Positions 9,707-20,306 are shown, counted from the first letter of the stretch. The stretch: 64,000 nt of DNA from Alicyclobacillus sp. SO9 (GCF_016406125.1 NZ_CP066339.1:1550001-1614000); one strand, 5' to 3'. A program made the numbers and translations. Notes: a model not told the origin generated them from the sequence alone.

Positions 9707-11107
9707 TCAGTCAAAGGTTTGTCCAAGCAGGGAGTTGGCATGTTGTGCCGCGCTGCTGCCTGCAAGGTGTCCTGTAGAGAAGGCCACAGTGATATTATAT
9801 CCGCCCGTATGTGCGTGGACGTCCATAACTTCTCCCGCAAAATACAGTCCTGTGCAGAGTTTTGATGCCATTGTCTTCGGATCAATCTCTTTGACAGACA
9901 CGCCGCCGCCAGTGACAGTGGCTTGTGCCAACGGCAACGTGCCGGAAATACTCACGCGAAATGCTTTGCATCCATCAGCAAGCATCATGATGTTTTGATT
10001 GCTGAGGTTTGCCATTTGCTGGTCGCCGCCAATGTCAATTTGCGTGAGCAAGACAATGACAATTCTCTCAGGCAGATATGAACTCAGCACTGTCTGCAGC
10101 TGGCGCTTGGGAAATTGCGTCTTTTCCTGTTGCAGTGTCTGTTGCCATTCTGCCCTTTGAAACTGTGGCAAACAATCGATGAGAACATACAGCTTTTCTT
10201 CTGGGTTCTTCCGCAGAGCAGTCGACACATAGTGGCTGCAGCGCAGCGCGGCTGGGCCGCTGAGACCAAAATGTGTGAACAGCAGGTCTCCTTGTTCTGT
10301 GGTGAGTTTCTTATTCTTTCGTTCTGTATAAACCGAGACATGGATATCTCGCAATGACAGGCCTTGAAGTCTGCGATTTCTGATAAACCGTTGATTGCTG
10401 GTCAGAGGTACTTCCGTCGGATACGGCGTAACAATCGAGTGTCCGGCAGACCTGGCCCACGGGTAGGCGTCTCCTGTACTGCCGGTCTTTGGAACACTCG
10501 TTCCCCCAGCTGCTATCACGACGGATTGAGCATAAACGGAAGTTCCATCCCGCAGCTCGACTCCTTTAACCGTCTGGTCCGAGACCAGGAGTTTGCGTAC
10601 GGGGGCGTTTTGTATGACCTCTACTCCAAGACGATAGACCTCAGAGATGAACGCTTCCACGACTGTCGAGGCTTTATCCGTCACAGGGAACACCCGTCCC
10701 CGGTCTTCCTCTTTTACGTGAATGCCTAAATGCTCTACAAACCGGATAATGTCCTGGTTTCCAAAGCGCGTAAGAGCAGAGTAGAGAAAGCGGCGGTTTC
10801 CGGGGATATTCTCCATTAGTTCTGGCAGAGGTTTGGCGTTGGTCACATTGCAACGTCCCCCTCCGGAAATCCCCAGTTTACGCCCCAAGCGGTTCCCTTT
10901 CTCCACGAGGAGTGTGCGGGCACCGGATTGACGGGAGGAGATAGCAGCCATCAGCCCTGCAGGTCCGCCGCCGATGATAATGACATCGTAACTCTGATGT
11001 GTTGGAGCCGAGTTTACCCTAATGGGACCCAGTGGTTTGGTCTCCTCACGTGGCATGTATGTTGCCGCCCGAGGGCGTTTAAATTGAGACCTGTTGGTTT
11101 CTTTCAC
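9707..11107 (-). CDS. BaiN/YhiN (HI0933)-family FAD-dependent oxidoreductase
   Basis: A 466-residue flavoprotein. The Rossmann motif YDVIIIGGGPAGLMAAISSRQSGARTLLVEKG binds FAD and is followed by the family hallmark GRKLGISGGGRCNVTN. The C-terminus has the signature GLYFAGEVMDVHAHTGGYNITVAFSTG. The likely start is GTG 11107, because an AAGGAGAG site lies eight bases upstream. That leaves a basic N-terminal tail of about 38 residues before the FAD domain. The family's physiological substrate is mostly unknown; BaiN of clostridia acts on bile-acid intermediates, which need not apply here. Confidence 0.9.
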   Translation of the reverse strand: MKETNRSQFKRPRAATYMPREETKPLGPIRVNSAPTHQSYDVIIIGGGPAGLMAAISSRQSGARTLLVEKGNRLGRKLGISGGGRCNVTNAKPLPELMENIPGNRRFLYSALTRFGNQDIIRFVEHLGIHVKEEDRGRVFPVTDKASTVVEAFISEVYRLGVEVIQNAPVRKLLVSDQTVKGVELRDGTSVYAQSVVIAAGGTSVPKTGSTGDAYPWARSAGHSIVTPYPTEVPLTSNQRFIRNRRLQGLSLRDIHVSVYTERKNKKLTTEQGDLLFTHFGLSGPAALRCSHYVSTALRKNPEEKLYVLIDCLPQFQRAEWQQTLQQEKTQFPKRQLQTVLSSYLPERIVIVLLTQIDIGGDQQMANLSNQNIMMLADGCKAFRVSISGTLPLAQATVTGGGVSVKEIDPKTMASKLCTGLYFAGEVMDVHAHTGGYNITVAFSTGHLAGSSAAQHANSLLGQTFD

Positions 11108-11385
11108 GGCTTTTGCTCTCCTTGGCCACCTGTTCGTCACGGTAACAGTCTGAGTGTACAAAAGTGGCAGTGACGACGCAACTGCGGCGGACGACGTGAC
11201 GCCATGGAACCAGTGTGATAGAGGACTGGAAGCCGAATGTGCAAGCCGAACTCTGGAAGCCAGCAGCCAGTCGGTGCCTGGAAGTCGTCCGATTTCGTTC
11301 TGGTGGACACTTGAGGTACAATCAAATTTGCGCCTCTTACAGGCGAATACAGCAAGAATTCATATTGCAGCAGGAGGTTGGTATT

Positions 11386-12552
11386 GTGAATCCATTTCGT
11401 TTTCAAAACCCTACGGTTTTATATTACGGAAAGGGACAGATCGAAGAAAATCTGGTTCCAGAGGTAAAGAAGTATGCATCCAAGGTTTTGCTTGTATATG
11501 GAGGCGGAAGCATTAACCGCAGCGGTCTCTACGATAAAATCCAATCCCTTCTGATTGGCGCGGGAGTAGAGATACTGGAACTCGCTGGTGTTGAGCCTAA
11601 TCCACGCTTGACGACTGTACAAAAGGGAATCAATATCTGCCGCAGCGAAGGTGTGGAATTGGTGTTGGCTGTAGGCGGCGGTTCTGTACTGGATTGCTCC
11701 AAAGCCATTGCGCTGGGGACAAAGTACAATGGTGAAGTATGGGACATCTATTCGAAGAAAGTCAGGCCGGAAGAGGCGCTGCCGTTGGGAACTATTCTGA
11801 CGTTGGCGGCAACGGGATCGGAAATGAATGCAGGCGGCGTCATCACCAATTGGGAGACCAAGGAGAAATTGGGCGGCGGTTCTCCGGCGGCTTTTCCGAA
11901 GTTCTCCATCTGTGATGCGGAAAACACATACACAGTTCCCAAAGACCAGACGATTTACGGAATTTGCGACATGCTAGCCCACAGTTTCGAGCACTACTTC
12001 CATCCTACGGAGCACACTGCTCTGCAACGGCGGTTGATTGAGTCTGTGATTTCCACCGTCATTGAGTACGCGCCAAAGGTATTGGCGAATCCGGAAGACT
12101 ACCAGGCGCGGGAGACCATCATGTACTGCAGTACAATGGCGTTGAACGGTATGATTAGCATGGGCGTGCAGGGAGATTGGGCATGCCATGCAATGGAACA
12201 CGAGATTAGTGCTATTTATGACATTCCGCACGGCGGGGGACTGGCCGTCTTGTTCCCCCATTGGATGGACTACGTCATGGATGCAAATCCAAGCCGATTT
12301 GCGCAACTTGGTGAGCGCGTGTTTGGAGTCAGCCGTGATGGAAAAAGCGACAGGGAAATGGCAGAAGCAACCATTGCAAAGGTAAGGGAGTTCTATCGCA
12401 GCATCGGTGCACCAGAACGTCTGGCAGACTACGATATCGGCGATGAATCACTGCAAACCATGGCTGCTCAATCTGTGCGCTACAGCGACATTGGTCAATT
12501 CAAGAAACTGAACGCAGACGATGTCCTGAGTATCCTCAAGGCTTCCCTCTAA
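11386..12552 (+). CDS. Iron-containing alcohol dehydrogenase (butanol dehydrogenase type)
   Basis: A 388-residue group III alcohol dehydrogenase, close in length to Bacillus YugJ/YugK and clostridial BdhA. The NAD(P) loop is [19 protein letters not shown]. The metal site is formed by [11 protein letters not shown] and by [27 protein letters not shown]. The GTG at 11386 follows AGGAGG at good spacing; longer upstream frames have no such site. It interconverts aldehydes and alcohols in the cytoplasm. It ends at a strong terminator shared with acnA. Confidence 0.92.
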   Translation: MNPFRFQNPTVLYYGKGQIEENLVPEVKKYASKVLLVYGGGSINRSGLYDKIQSLLIGAGVEILELAGVEPNPRLTTVQKGINICRSEGVELVLAVGGGSVLDCSKAIALGTKYNGEVWDIYSKKVRPEEALPLGTILTLAATGSEMNAGGVITNWETKEKLGGGSPAAFPKFSICDAENTYTVPKDQTIYGICDMLAHSFEHYFHPTEHTALQRRLIESVISTVIEYAPKVLANPEDYQARETIMYCSTMALNGMISMGVQGDWACHAMEHEISAIYDIPHGGGLAVLFPHWMDYVMDANPSRFAQLGERVFGVSRDGKSDREMAEATIAKVREFYRSIGAPERLADYDIGDESLQTMAAQSVRYSDIGQFKKLNADDVLSILKASL

Positions 12553-12582
12553 AGCTTTTCTCTAAAGCTTCAAACCGGAAGT

Positions 12583-12622
12583 AACAAGCCCTCCACCCCG
12601 GATCTCGGGTGGAGGGCTTGTT
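12583..12622. terminator. Strong bidirectional terminator between the alcohol dehydrogenase gene and acnA
   Basis: A 16-bp perfect stem pairs 12583-12598 with 12607-12622; the core is AGCCCTCCACCC. A-rich and T-rich flanks serve the converging genes on both sides. Confidence 0.88.
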
Positions 12623-12650
12623 TCGCGTTTCAGTGTCGGGAAATCCGCTT

Positions 12651-15362
12651 TTAGTTCCTCACAAAGTTGCGCAGGACGGTCTGCAGAATGCCGCCGTTGC
12701 GGTAGTACTCAATTTCCACTTTACTGTCGAGACGCAGTGTGGTCTGGAAGCTTTCAGTCGAACCGTCTTCACGGGTAACTTTCACTTCAACATCCTGACC
12801 AGGTTTGAGTTCCTGTGCCAGACCTGTGATATCAAACTTCTCGGTGCCGTTGAAGCCTTTTGACTTCCAGTTGTCACCGTCCTTGAACTGCAAGGGCAGG
12901 ACGCCCATGCCTACCAGGTTGCTGCGGTGAATCCGCTCAAAGCTCTCGGCAATGACAGCCTTGACGCCGAGCAGTGTGGTTCCTTTGGCTGCCCAATCAC
13001 GGGAGCTTCCTGTACCGTACTCCTTACCGGCGACGACCACCAACGCTTTGTTCTCTTCCTGGTATTTCATAGATGCATCGTAAATCGGCATAACTTCTCC
13101 GGTCGGCAGGTACTTCGTGTATCCGCCCTCAGTTCCCGGTGCAACCTGGTTACGGATGCGGATATTAGCGAAAGTACCCCGCATCATGACTTCGTGGTTC
13201 CCGCGGCGTGAACCGTAGGAGTTAAAGTCTACAGGCTTTACATTGTGAGATGTCAGGTACTGACCAGCCGGACTGTCCGGTTCGATGTGGCCTGCAGGTG
13301 AGATGTGGTCTGTGGTCACAGAGTCGCCAAGGAGTGCCAACACGGACGCCTGGTTGATGTCTTCTGTTTTCGGCACATCAGCCGTCAAACCGACAAAGAA
13401 GGGCGGCTCCTGGATGTAGGTGGATGCCTTATCCCAATCGTAGAGTTCACCTTCAGGCGTCGTCAGCTCGTTCCAACGTTCGTTGCTCGAGAAGACTTCT
13501 GCATACTTCTCTTTGAACAGTTCTGGTTTCACTACGCTGGCAATGGTGTCTGCCACTTCGGTCGGGCTCGGCCAGATGTCCTCTAGATAAACCGGCTTAC
13601 CATCCTTGTCTGTTCCAAGGGGTTCTGTTGTCAAGTCGATATCAACGGTTCCTGCTAAGGCATAGGCCACAACCAGCGGAGGCGATGCCAGGTAATTGGC
13701 GCGAACCAAAGAGTGAATCCGTCCTTCAAAATTCCGGTTGCCGGATAAGACTGCGGATACCAGCAGGTCGTTGTCTTCAATGGCGTGACCGACTTCATCA
13801 GGCAGCGGACCGGAGTTGCCGATACAGGTGGTGCAGCCGTATCCGACGACGTCGAAGCCGAGCTTTGCCAAGTCGTCGATGAGGCCAGCGTTTGTCAGGT
13901 AGTCTGTAACCACTTTCGATCCCGGTGCCAAACTGGTCTTCACATATCCGGGCGTCGTCAGGCCTTTCTCGACAGCCTTCTTTGCTACGAGGCCAGCCCC
14001 CACCATCACCGACGGATTGGAGGTGTTGGTACAACTGGTGATAGCCGCAATGGCAACTGCACCGGGTTTCATGGTGGATTCTTTGTTGCTTGGATGTTCC
14101 ACTTTTACTTCTTTGTTGCGGTCTTCTTTTGACAGTCCAAAACCGCCTTCGTTGATGTCTTTTTGAGCAAGGTCATCGAAGGTCTTCTTCATGTCTGTGA
14201 GAAGAATCTTGTCTTGTGGACGGCGTGGACCAGCCAGACTTGGTACTACTTCGCTAAGATCGAGTTCGAGGGTGTCTGTATAGACCGCATCGGGTGTGTC
14301 ATCCGTCCGGAAGATGCCCTGCTCCGTGCAGTAGGTCTTGACCAATTCAATGAGGTCTTCGCTGCGTCCGGTGTTGCGCAGGTAGTTGAGTGTTTCTTCG
14401 TCAACAGGGAAGAAGCCCATTGTTGCTCCATATTCGGGAGACATGTTGGCAACAGTGGCACGGTCTGCAAGGCTGATGTTGCTAAGACCCGGTCCGTAGA
14501 ACTCAACAAACTTGCCGACAACGCCTTTTTTACGGAGCATATTCGTCACCGTCAAAGCCAGGTCTGTAGCTGTTGCACCCTCAGCTAATTTGCCTTTCAG
14601 TTTGAAACCAACGACTTCCGGCATTAACTGATACAGTGGTTGTCCGAGCATGCAGGCTTCGGCCTCAATGCCGCCAACACCCCAGCCCATCACACCAATA
14701 CCATTAATCATGGTTGTGTGAGAGTCTGTACCAACCAGTGTGTCGGGGAAGACGAACGTCTCGCCGTCAACTTCCTTTTGTGCAACAACAGTCGCCAAAT
14801 ACTCCAGGTTCACTTGGTGAACAATACCTGTTCCTGGCGGTACAACACGGAAGTTGTTAAAGGTTTTTTGCGCCCAGTGCAGGAATTTATAGCGTTCTTC
14901 ATTGCGTTCAAATTCGCGGTTGATGTTAAATTGAAGTGCTTCATTGGAACCGAATGCGTCGACTTGTACTGAGTGGTCAATCACAAGATCGACGGGAATG
15001 AGAGGATTGATACGAGTCGGGTCTCCTGCCAAACGCTTCATGGCAGAACGCAGAGCCGCCAGGTCGACAACAGCCGGTACGCCGGTGAAGTCCTGAAGCA
15101 AAATGCGTGCAGGTTTATATGGAATTTCATCCTTTTCGGGTGCTTTTGCATTCCAGTTGGCCAGTTTTCGGACATGCTCTTCTTCCACTGCATGACCGTC
15201 CACTTGACGGAGCACCGCTTCTAGTAAAATCTTAATGGAAAATGGCAGTTTTGATACGGTGGCGACGCCTTGGTCTTCAAGGGACTGCAGCCGGTAGTAC
15301 GAGTACGTTTGACTTCCGACTGACAGTTGTTTTTTGGTTCCAAACGGATCCATGGTCATCAT
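12651..15362 (-). CDS. acnA: Aconitate hydratase AcnA
   Basis: A 903-residue aconitase of the AcnA/IRP type, which converts citrate to isocitrate in the TCA cycle. The three iron-sulfur cluster cysteines lie in [13 protein letters not shown] and [14 protein letters not shown]. The substrate motif [25 protein letters not shown] and the C-terminal swivel domain ([36 protein letters not shown]) are intact. The ATG at 15362 has an AAGGAG site. It is monocistronic. In Bacillus, aconitase is controlled by CcpC, but I could not identify its site here. Confidence 0.97.
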   Translation of the reverse strand: MMTMDPFGTKKQLSVGSQTYSYYRLQSLEDQGVATVSKLPFSIKILLEAVLRQVDGHAVEEEHVRKLANWNAKAPEKDEIPYKPARILLQDFTGVPAVVDLAALRSAMKRLAGDPTRINPLIPVDLVIDHSVQVDAFGSNEALQFNINREFERNEERYKFLHWAQKTFNNFRVVPPGTGIVHQVNLEYLATVVAQKEVDGETFVFPDTLVGTDSHTTMINGIGVMGWGVGGIEAEACMLGQPLYQLMPEVVGFKLKGKLAEGATATDLALTVTNMLRKKGVVGKFVEFYGPGLSNISLADRATVANMSPEYGATMGFFPVDEETLNYLRNTGRSEDLIELVKTYCTEQGIFRTDDTPDAVYTDTLELDLSEVVPSLAGPRRPQDKILLTDMKKTFDDLAQKDINEGGFGLSKEDRNKEVKVEHPSNKESTMKPGAVAIAAITSCTNTSNPSVMVGAGLVAKKAVEKGLTTPGYVKTSLAPGSKVVTDYLTNAGLIDDLAKLGFDVVGYGCTTCIGNSGPLPDEVGHAIEDNDLLVSAVLSGNRNFEGRIHSLVRANYLASPPLVVAYALAGTVDIDLTTEPLGTDKDGKPVYLEDIWPSPTEVADTIASVVKPELFKEKYAEVFSSNERWNELTTPEGELYDWDKASTYIQEPPFFVGLTADVPKTEDINQASVLALLGDSVTTDHISPAGHIEPDSPAGQYLTSHNVKPVDFNSYGSRRGNHEVMMRGTFANIRIRNQVAPGTEGGYTKYLPTGEVMPIYDASMKYQEENKALVVVAGKEYGTGSSRDWAAKGTTLLGVKAVIAESFERIHRSNLVGMGVLPLQFKDGDNWKSKGFNGTEKFDITGLAQELKPGQDVEVKVTREDGSTESFQTTLRLDSKVEIEYYRNGGILQTVLRNFVRN

Positions 15363-15756
15363 TCTCCACTCCTTTTCTAATGCTGCTTCCCGTAGTATTA
15401 CATGACTTTGCTTAACAGAATCATTTTCGCAAATGCCAGCACGCTTTGTCGAACCCAGATTGGAAAACCCGATAAGTAAATTTGTATTCTTGATGATTCG
15501 ATGTACCTGGAATCCGCTTACTCGCGCAGCACTGCGCCCTTTGTCACTCTACTACCAAATTGGTAAGTTCTCAAGTAGGGCAATTGCTGCACAGGTGCTG
15601 CGAGTTTGTGTCGCCAGCCTAGACTCTACCCTACCCATTTTTACGGAAATGATGAGTAAAGATGAGAAGAACGATGTGTGAAAATCTACAATTTTTGAGC
15701 GGTGGTGACGAAAGTGCTATTCTGTAGATTGACTATTGGAGGGGAGGCACATACGC
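15363..15756. promoter_or_regulatory. 394-bp divergent control region between acnA and an MFS gene
   Basis: There is no convincing gene here. A plausible promoter for the MFS gene is TTGAGC (15695-15700), a 17-base spacer and TATTCT (15718-15723). It is bracketed by an 8-bp inverted repeat, AATCTACA (15683-15690) and TGTAGATT (15723-15730). A separate perfect palindrome, TACCAAATTGGTA, lies at 15553-15565. Both look like regulator sites. Confidence 0.45.
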
Positions 15757-16932
15757 ATGATGAAGAAGATTGCCGTGATACTGAGTATGCTTATCACGGT
15801 GTTTATCGGGTTCGGGTTAATTATTCCAGTTCTTCCCCTAATGGTTAAGGACGTAGGAGCCAGGCCGTACAACCTCGGCTTAATGCTCGCAGTCTATTCT
15901 GCGGTCGCCTTCGTCATGTCGCCGTTCTGGGGACGGATTTCGGACCGTGTGGGGCGCAAACCAGTTTTAATTATCGGACTGCTTGGCTTCGCAGTTAGTT
16001 TCCTGGTCTTTGGGCTGGCGAAAGACATTCTTTGGCTCATGTATGTTGCACGGGTGATTGGCGGAGGATTTTCGGGTGCCGTCACTGCGACTGCCATGGC
16101 CTACATTGCGGATGTAACAGATGAAGAGAACCGAACCAAAGGGATGGCATTTGCAGGTGCATCCATTGGTATGGGTTTCATCATTGGTCCTGGGGTGGGC
16201 GGCTTGCTCGGAAATATCAGCATTCCCACACCATTCTTCGTTGCTGCCGGACTGGCTGTCATCAACGCGATTTGGGGAGTCGCAGCTCTCAAAGAGTCGT
16301 CAACGCGGGAGGAGCGTCTTGCCAGGCCGAAATCAACGGGATCGCGGTGGCGCGCATTCGCCGGCGCCCTCAAGTACCTGTATATGGTAGATTTTGTGGC
16401 GCAATTCAGCATTGCAACGTTGGAAGGTGTCTTTCAGTACTTTGAAATGTCCAAGTTTGGTGCAACTAAGACGCAAATTGGGATGATGTTCTTAATTTCT
16501 GGACTTGTCGGTGCCCTGGTGCAGGGCGGAATCGTGCAGCGCTACGTCAAACATGGTCGAGAGGTACCCGCCATGTACACCGGTCTAGTGCTCTCTGGAA
16601 TTGGCATGTTTTTAATCCTGTTCTCGACGAACTTCTGGACTGCCACATTGTACATGACCATTTTCGGTGCCAGCAATACGGTCATTAAACCAACTTTGAC
16701 CTCAATCATTACCAAGGAAACTACGGTTGGACAAGGTTTAGCCAACGGATTACTGTCTTCCATGGACAGCCTTGCGCGTATTATCGGACCCGTCCTGGCC
16801 ACCGTGCTTTTCGAAATCCATCACGACATCCCGTTCATTGTCACGGGCATTATCGTCATCGCGGCAATGGCTCTGGTCATGTCGTACAAGAAGTTTTCAG
16901 AGTCAAGACATACAGCTGTGGACAACCCCTAA
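15757..16932 (+). CDS. MFS transporter, drug:H+ antiporter-like
   Basis: A 391-residue, 12-helix protein. The loop between helices 2 and 3 reads WGRISDRVGRKPVLIIGLLGFAVSFLVFG, a clear MFS motif A. Helix 5 carries the motif C-like GASIGMGFIIGPGVGGLLG, typical of antiporters such as Bmr and TetA. The ATG at 15757 follows GGAGGGGAGG. Multidrug efflux is the best guess, without support for a particular drug. The promoter is embedded in an inverted repeat, which suggests a dedicated repressor encoded elsewhere. Confidence 0.87.
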   Translation: MMKKIAVILSMLITVFIGFGLIIPVLPLMVKDVGARPYNLGLMLAVYSAVAFVMSPFWGRISDRVGRKPVLIIGLLGFAVSFLVFGLAKDILWLMYVARVIGGGFSGAVTATAMAYIADVTDEENRTKGMAFAGASIGMGFIIGPGVGGLLGNISIPTPFFVAAGLAVINAIWGVAALKESSTREERLARPKSTGSRWRAFAGALKYLYMVDFVAQFSIATLEGVFQYFEMSKFGATKTQIGMMFLISGLVGALVQGGIVQRYVKHGREVPAMYTGLVLSGIGMFLILFSTNFWTATLYMTIFGASNTVIKPTLTSIITKETTVGQGLANGLLSSMDSLARIIGPVLATVLFEIHHDIPFIVTGIIVIAAMALVMSYKKFSESRHTAVDNP

Positions 16933-17291
16933 CGTCAGTTGTCTCTCAAACCCCAGCTCAGATGTTTCAAGTTTGTGACAAATGACTTCGGTACTCTTTT
17001 TTAGACCTGTCTATATTGACTATAGAAGTTTGGACTATGGTAAACTGTTTTCAAGCAGTAGTCTAAATGAACTACGGTATAGTCTTTTTGGATCTTGAGG
17101 TCTTGGCTCTCCTATACTACAGGTACTACAGGTACTACAGGTGGAACCTTGGTAGGAAGTTTGAGCCAAAGAGTGATAAGGGACAATTTGTCGCTTGCGA
17201 ACACATATGCCAGGAAATGCAGGGCAGCCGCAGGCTGTCCTGCATTCGTTTGGAGTTTAAACCAGAGTGAAAGGGTTAGGGGGCTGGCGTC
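16933..17291 (+). other. 359-bp leader region upstream of ctaB
   Basis: There is no gene. It contains three perfect tandem copies of TACTACAGG (17115-17141). It also has a strong hairpin with 14-nt arms at 17216-17229 and 17233-17246 (one G-T pair, three-base loop), followed by a T-containing stretch. The hairpin ends 45 bases before ctaB and could be a terminator or attenuator in the ctaB leader. Confidence 0.4.
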
Positions 17292-18209
17292 ATGCCAACA
17301 AATGTTGCTGCAGTTGGACAACAAAAAAACGCAAATCCTGCAGCTGTTGTAAAAGCGTACGTATCGATAACAAAGACTGGTATTACATTCGCAAATGTGA
17401 TGTCGACGTTTGCAGGGTTTTGGGTTGCAAGTCAGGGCCACCCAGAGTGGGGGGTGTTGCTCTGGACTCTGCTTGGAACAGGGCTTGTTGTAGCCGGAGG
17501 AGCAGCACTGAACAACTTTATTGATCGGGATATCGACGGGAGCATGAAACGCACTGAGGCACGTGCATTAGTAGCTGGAAGAGTTCGTCCGCGTCCTGCG
17601 TTTCTGCTCGGAATCACACTCGGCATCGTCGGATTGATTATTCTCATTACAATGACGAATGTCACCGCAGCGATTTGCGCATTTATTGGACTCGTATTCT
17701 ACGCCTATGTTTATACAGTTTGGTTGAAGCGTACGACCACGCTAAGCACGGTTCTTGGTGGAATCCCTGGAGCCATTCCTCCGTTGATTGGTTGGACGGC
17801 TGCAAACGGAGGACGTCTGGATTTAGCTGGACTCACGATTTTCTTCATCTTCTTCCTGTGGCAGATTCCTCATTTTCTTCCGTTTGCGATGAAGCGAACT
17901 GAGGAGTACCGCAAAGCAGGCATTCCGCTGCTTCCCGTAGTGGTCGGATTTTCGCAAACCAAATCTCAAGTTTTGAAATACACGATTGCCATGTTCTTTG
18001 TATCTCTGTTGCCCTACGCCCTTCGCGTGGAGGGGCTTTTGTACTTGGTGTTGGCAGGATCGCTCGGACTGGGATTTTTGTATCATGCCATTAAGGGTCA
18101 ATTCAGTAAAACAGTCGAGACCGACTTGATTTGGGCGAACAAAGTCTTTCGCTACTCATTGATTTACCTCACAACCATGTGTCTTGTACTCGTGATTGGC
18201 GTAATGTAA
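17292..18209 (+). CDS. ctaB: Protoheme IX farnesyltransferase
   Basis: A 305-residue polytopic UbiA-family prenyltransferase. It makes heme O from heme B for the terminal oxidases. The first Asp-rich substrate motif is NNFIDRDIDGSMKRTEARALVAGRV, the CtaB version of NDxxDxxxD, and the second half contains YTVWLKRTT and FLWQIPHFLPFAMKRTEEYRKAGIPLLPVV, both diagnostic. It starts at ATG 17292 behind AGGGGG. No ctaA or oxidase genes follow. Instead a repeat region starts within about 20 bases of the stop codon. Confidence 0.94.
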   Translation: MPTNVAAVGQQKNANPAAVVKAYVSITKTGITFANVMSTFAGFWVASQGHPEWGVLLWTLLGTGLVVAGGAALNNFIDRDIDGSMKRTEARALVAGRVRPRPAFLLGITLGIVGLIILITMTNVTAAICAFIGLVFYAYVYTVWLKRTTTLSTVLGGIPGAIPPLIGWTAANGGRLDLAGLTIFFIFFLWQIPHFLPFAMKRTEEYRKAGIPLLPVVVGFSQTKSQVLKYTIAMFFVSLLPYALRVEGLLYLVLAGSLGLGFLYHAIKGQFSKTVETDLIWANKVFRYSLIYLTTMCLVLVIGVM

Positions 18210-18223
18210 CTAAAGTCTGTAGC

Positions 18224-18553
18224 TGAGGCGGTTAGTGATATGACCGATGGGCCGCTTAGGGATTCGGACGGAGAAGCAGGCTGATAGTGATGAGGGAAGC
18301 AGCAGGCTGATAGTGATCCGAAAGATCACTATCGATTGCAGGGGCAATGAGATTGTGATCGCAATGATCACTAGCGCGACCCTGTCCTAAACATTAGTGT
18401 CATAAATGCACACTAATATGGGGAGTGCCGGGGTGGGACGTGGGTGATAGGGAGCAACGGGATCCCTAATGTAGACGGCCTGCGGGTGATAGTGAGAGAA
18501 TCGATCACTATCGGCTGGCGAGTATCATGATAGTGAGCAAAAGGATCATTAAC
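18224..18553 (+). repeat. Dispersed copy of the six-module 10-5-10 hairpin element
   Basis: Six 25-nt modules, each a 10-nt arm, 5-nt loop and 10-nt arm, occur at 18309-18333, 18351-18375, 18393-18417, 18446-18470, 18488-18512 and 18529-18553. Loops in order are CGAAA, GCAAT, TAAAT, AACGG, GAATC, AAAAG. The last three are identical and in the same order in every full unit of the array at 37.3-39.0 kb. The first module is a perfect palindrome (GATAGTGATC with GATCACTATC). A decayed start resembling the array's GAGGCAGTTAGTGAT lies at about 18225-18239. It is non-coding on both strands. Confidence 0.8.
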
Positions 18554-18559
18554 AAACGG

Positions 18560-18691
18560 GAACGGACTGCGAACGGACTGCGAACGGACTGCGAACGGAC
18601 TGCGAACGGACTGCGAACGGACTGCGAACGGACTGCGAACGGACTGCGAACGGACTGCGAACGGACTGCGAACGGACTGCGAACGGACTGC
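18560..18691 (+). repeat. Twelve perfect tandem copies of an 11-bp repeat
   Basis: The unit GAACGGACTGC is repeated twelve times without a single mismatch over 132 bp, directly after the hairpin element. The identity of all copies points to recent expansion or active homogenisation. Since 11 is not a multiple of 3, it is not a protein repeat. Confidence 0.97.
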
Positions 18692-18698
18692 TGCGAAA

Positions 18699-18836
18699 AA
18701 TAGCGATCCCGCAGGAGCTTATAGGAACCTTTCGCCTCTATACGGCTTGCATAAGCCCCTCAGGGATGCTTAATGCCTCCATTTCCACCCCGGATCCTCA
18801 TTTCAAGTGGAAATAAGCTTCTCTCAGGCATCTATT
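18699..18836 (+). repeat. Fold-back element, copy 1
   Basis: A 24-nt left arm (18699-18722) is partly complementary to a 24-nt right arm (18813-18836), mainly at the two ends of the arms. The same arrangement, with better pairing, occurs at 40619-40806. The left arms of the two copies match at 20 of 24 positions, including AATAG, GATCCC and GCTTAT. The rest of the stretch to 18940 shows no gene. Confidence 0.55.
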
Positions 18837-18942
18837 TATGCCTGTTCACTCTCATCACTGTGGATAAGCGCTTTTCGGATCGTTATTTCATCATCATGAA
18901 TGCAGCGGCACCTAACACCCGTCCAAAAAGTCCCCAATAAGG

Positions 18943-18973
18943 AAGAGATAGACGGAGTACCCGTCTATCTCTT
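18943..18973 (-). terminator. Intrinsic terminator of rocD
   Basis: A perfect 13-bp stem pairs 18943-18955 with 18961-18973 (AAGAGATAGACGG) around a five-base loop. It lies about 55 bases after the rocD stop. Confidence 0.8.
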
Positions 18974-19027
18974 GTCTACGGTTAAGTCGTCTGACCTCGT
19001 GCCATTTTTGTGGAAGCTGCAAGTTGA

Positions 19028-20233
19028 TTATGCTTCAAGTACACTTTTGATACGGCCAACCGCATCGTCCAGCTCAGCCTTCGTAATAATCAGCGGCGGT
19101 GCAAATCGAATCACATTTTCGTGGGTTTCTTTACACAGGAGCCCCTTTTCTTTTAGAGCTTCGCAGTATGGTCGTGCAGCCGTATCCAATTCCACTCCAA
19201 TAAATAACCCTTTACCTCTGATGTCCTTAATATGCGGATTATTGATAGTCTTTAACTGGTCTTGAAAGTAGTCGCCCAGATCATTGGATTTCTCCACTAA
19301 ATTCTCGTCTTTAATGACGTTCAGGGCAGCTACTGCCACTGCACAGCCGAGTGGGTTTCCACCGAACGTGGATCCGTGTGATCCAGGTTCAAATACACCC
19401 AAAATGTCCTTGTTCGCCGCGACTGCTGAAATGGGGAAGACACCGCCTCCCATTGCTTTACCCATGATGTACATATCCGGGACGACCTTCTCCCACTCAC
19501 AAGCGAACAGCTTTCCTGTCCGTCCAAACCCGGTCTGAATTTCATCTGCAACCAAAAGAACATTGTTTTGCCGGCAGATTTCTGCTGCTTCGCGGAGAAA
19601 TCCTTCAGGGGGAATAATAATGCCTGCCTCACCTTGGATGGGCTCTGTGAGGAATGCGGCTGTGTTTTCCGTCATCGCTTCTTTTAATGCATCGATATCA
19701 CCGTACGGAATGATCTTAAAGCCAGGTGTGAGCGGACCGAATCCGCGTTTGTATTCCGGTTGCGACGACATTGAAACTGCCGTCACAGTCCTGCCGTGGA
19801 AATTCCCTGCGGACACGATGATTTCTTGTTTACCGTCCTCAATTCCCTTTACATCCGAGCCCCAACGCCGGACTGCTTTAATCGCTGTTTCTACCGCCTC
19901 GGCTCCGGTGTTCATCGGCAGAACCATTTCTTTTTGTGTCATCTTCGCAACGGTTTCATAGAATTTGCCCAATTCGGCGTTATGGAACGCGCGAGAGGTT
20001 AAAGTCACTTTATCCGCTTGGTCTTTGAGAGCCTGAATGACTTTTGGATGCCTGTGCCCCTGGTTTAAAGCAGAGTACGCACTTAACATGTCCATGTATC
20101 GATTACCCTCTGGGTCTTCGACCCAAATACCCTCTGCCTTACTGATGACAATCGGCAGAGGATGATAGTTGTGAGCGCCATAGTGTTCGGTAGTTTCAAT
20201 GATGTTTTGCGAACTGATTTTTGTTTCGGGCAT
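19028..20233 (-). CDS. rocD: Ornithine--oxo-acid aminotransferase
   Basis: A 401-residue class III PLP aminotransferase. It converts ornithine to glutamate semialdehyde in arginine/ornithine catabolism. The N-terminal [28 protein letters not shown] is characteristic of RocD. The cofactor site is [12 protein letters not shown], with the Lys in [17 protein letters not shown], and [17 protein letters not shown] follows. It starts at ATG 20233 behind AAGGAGG. No rocA or rocF is adjacent. The gene is flanked by a terminator downstream and a recognisable promoter upstream. Confidence 0.95.
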   Translation of the reverse strand: MPETKISSQNIIETTEHYGAHNYHPLPIVISKAEGIWVEDPEGNRYMDMLSAYSALNQGHRHPKVIQALKDQADKVTLTSRAFHNAELGKFYETVAKMTQKEMVLPMNTGAEAVETAIKAVRRWGSDVKGIEDGKQEIIVSAGNFHGRTVTAVSMSSQPEYKRGFGPLTPGFKIIPYGDIDALKEAMTENTAAFLTEPIQGEAGIIIPPEGFLREAAEICRQNNVLLVADEIQTGFGRTGKLFACEWEKVVPDMYIMGKAMGGGVFPISAVAANKDILGVFEPGSHGSTFGGNPLGCAVAVAALNVIKDENLVEKSNDLGDYFQDQLKTINNPHIKDIRGKGLFIGVELDTAARPYCEALKEKGLLCKETHENVIRFAPPLIITKAELDDAVGRIKSVLEA

Positions 20234-20277
20234 AAAAAAAACCTCCTTTGTCAGTCAAAGCCATCTTGCTCTGTTCT

Positions 20278-20306
20278 ATTATGATGTACCTGAATAGAAG
20301 TATCAA
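20278..20306 (-). promoter_or_regulatory. Predicted sigma-A-type promoter of rocD
   Basis: On the minus strand TTGATA (20306-20301), a 17-base spacer and CATAAT (20283-20278) lie about 45 bases before the start codon. Bacillus rocD is sigma-L dependent, but I see no -12/-24 site here. Confidence 0.55.

Noticed and set aside
10364-10729. 121-residue plus-strand frame
   Set aside because: Antisense to the intact BaiN/YhiN-type flavoprotein gene.
17112-17441. 109-residue minus-strand frame over the ctaB leader
   Set aside because: It translates the 9-bp tandem repeat into Val-Pro-Val repeats and overlaps the start of ctaB.
18224-18691. CRISPR array
   Set aside because: The 11-bp units have no spacers, and the hairpin modules differ from one another and are not equally spaced. 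No cas genes are near.
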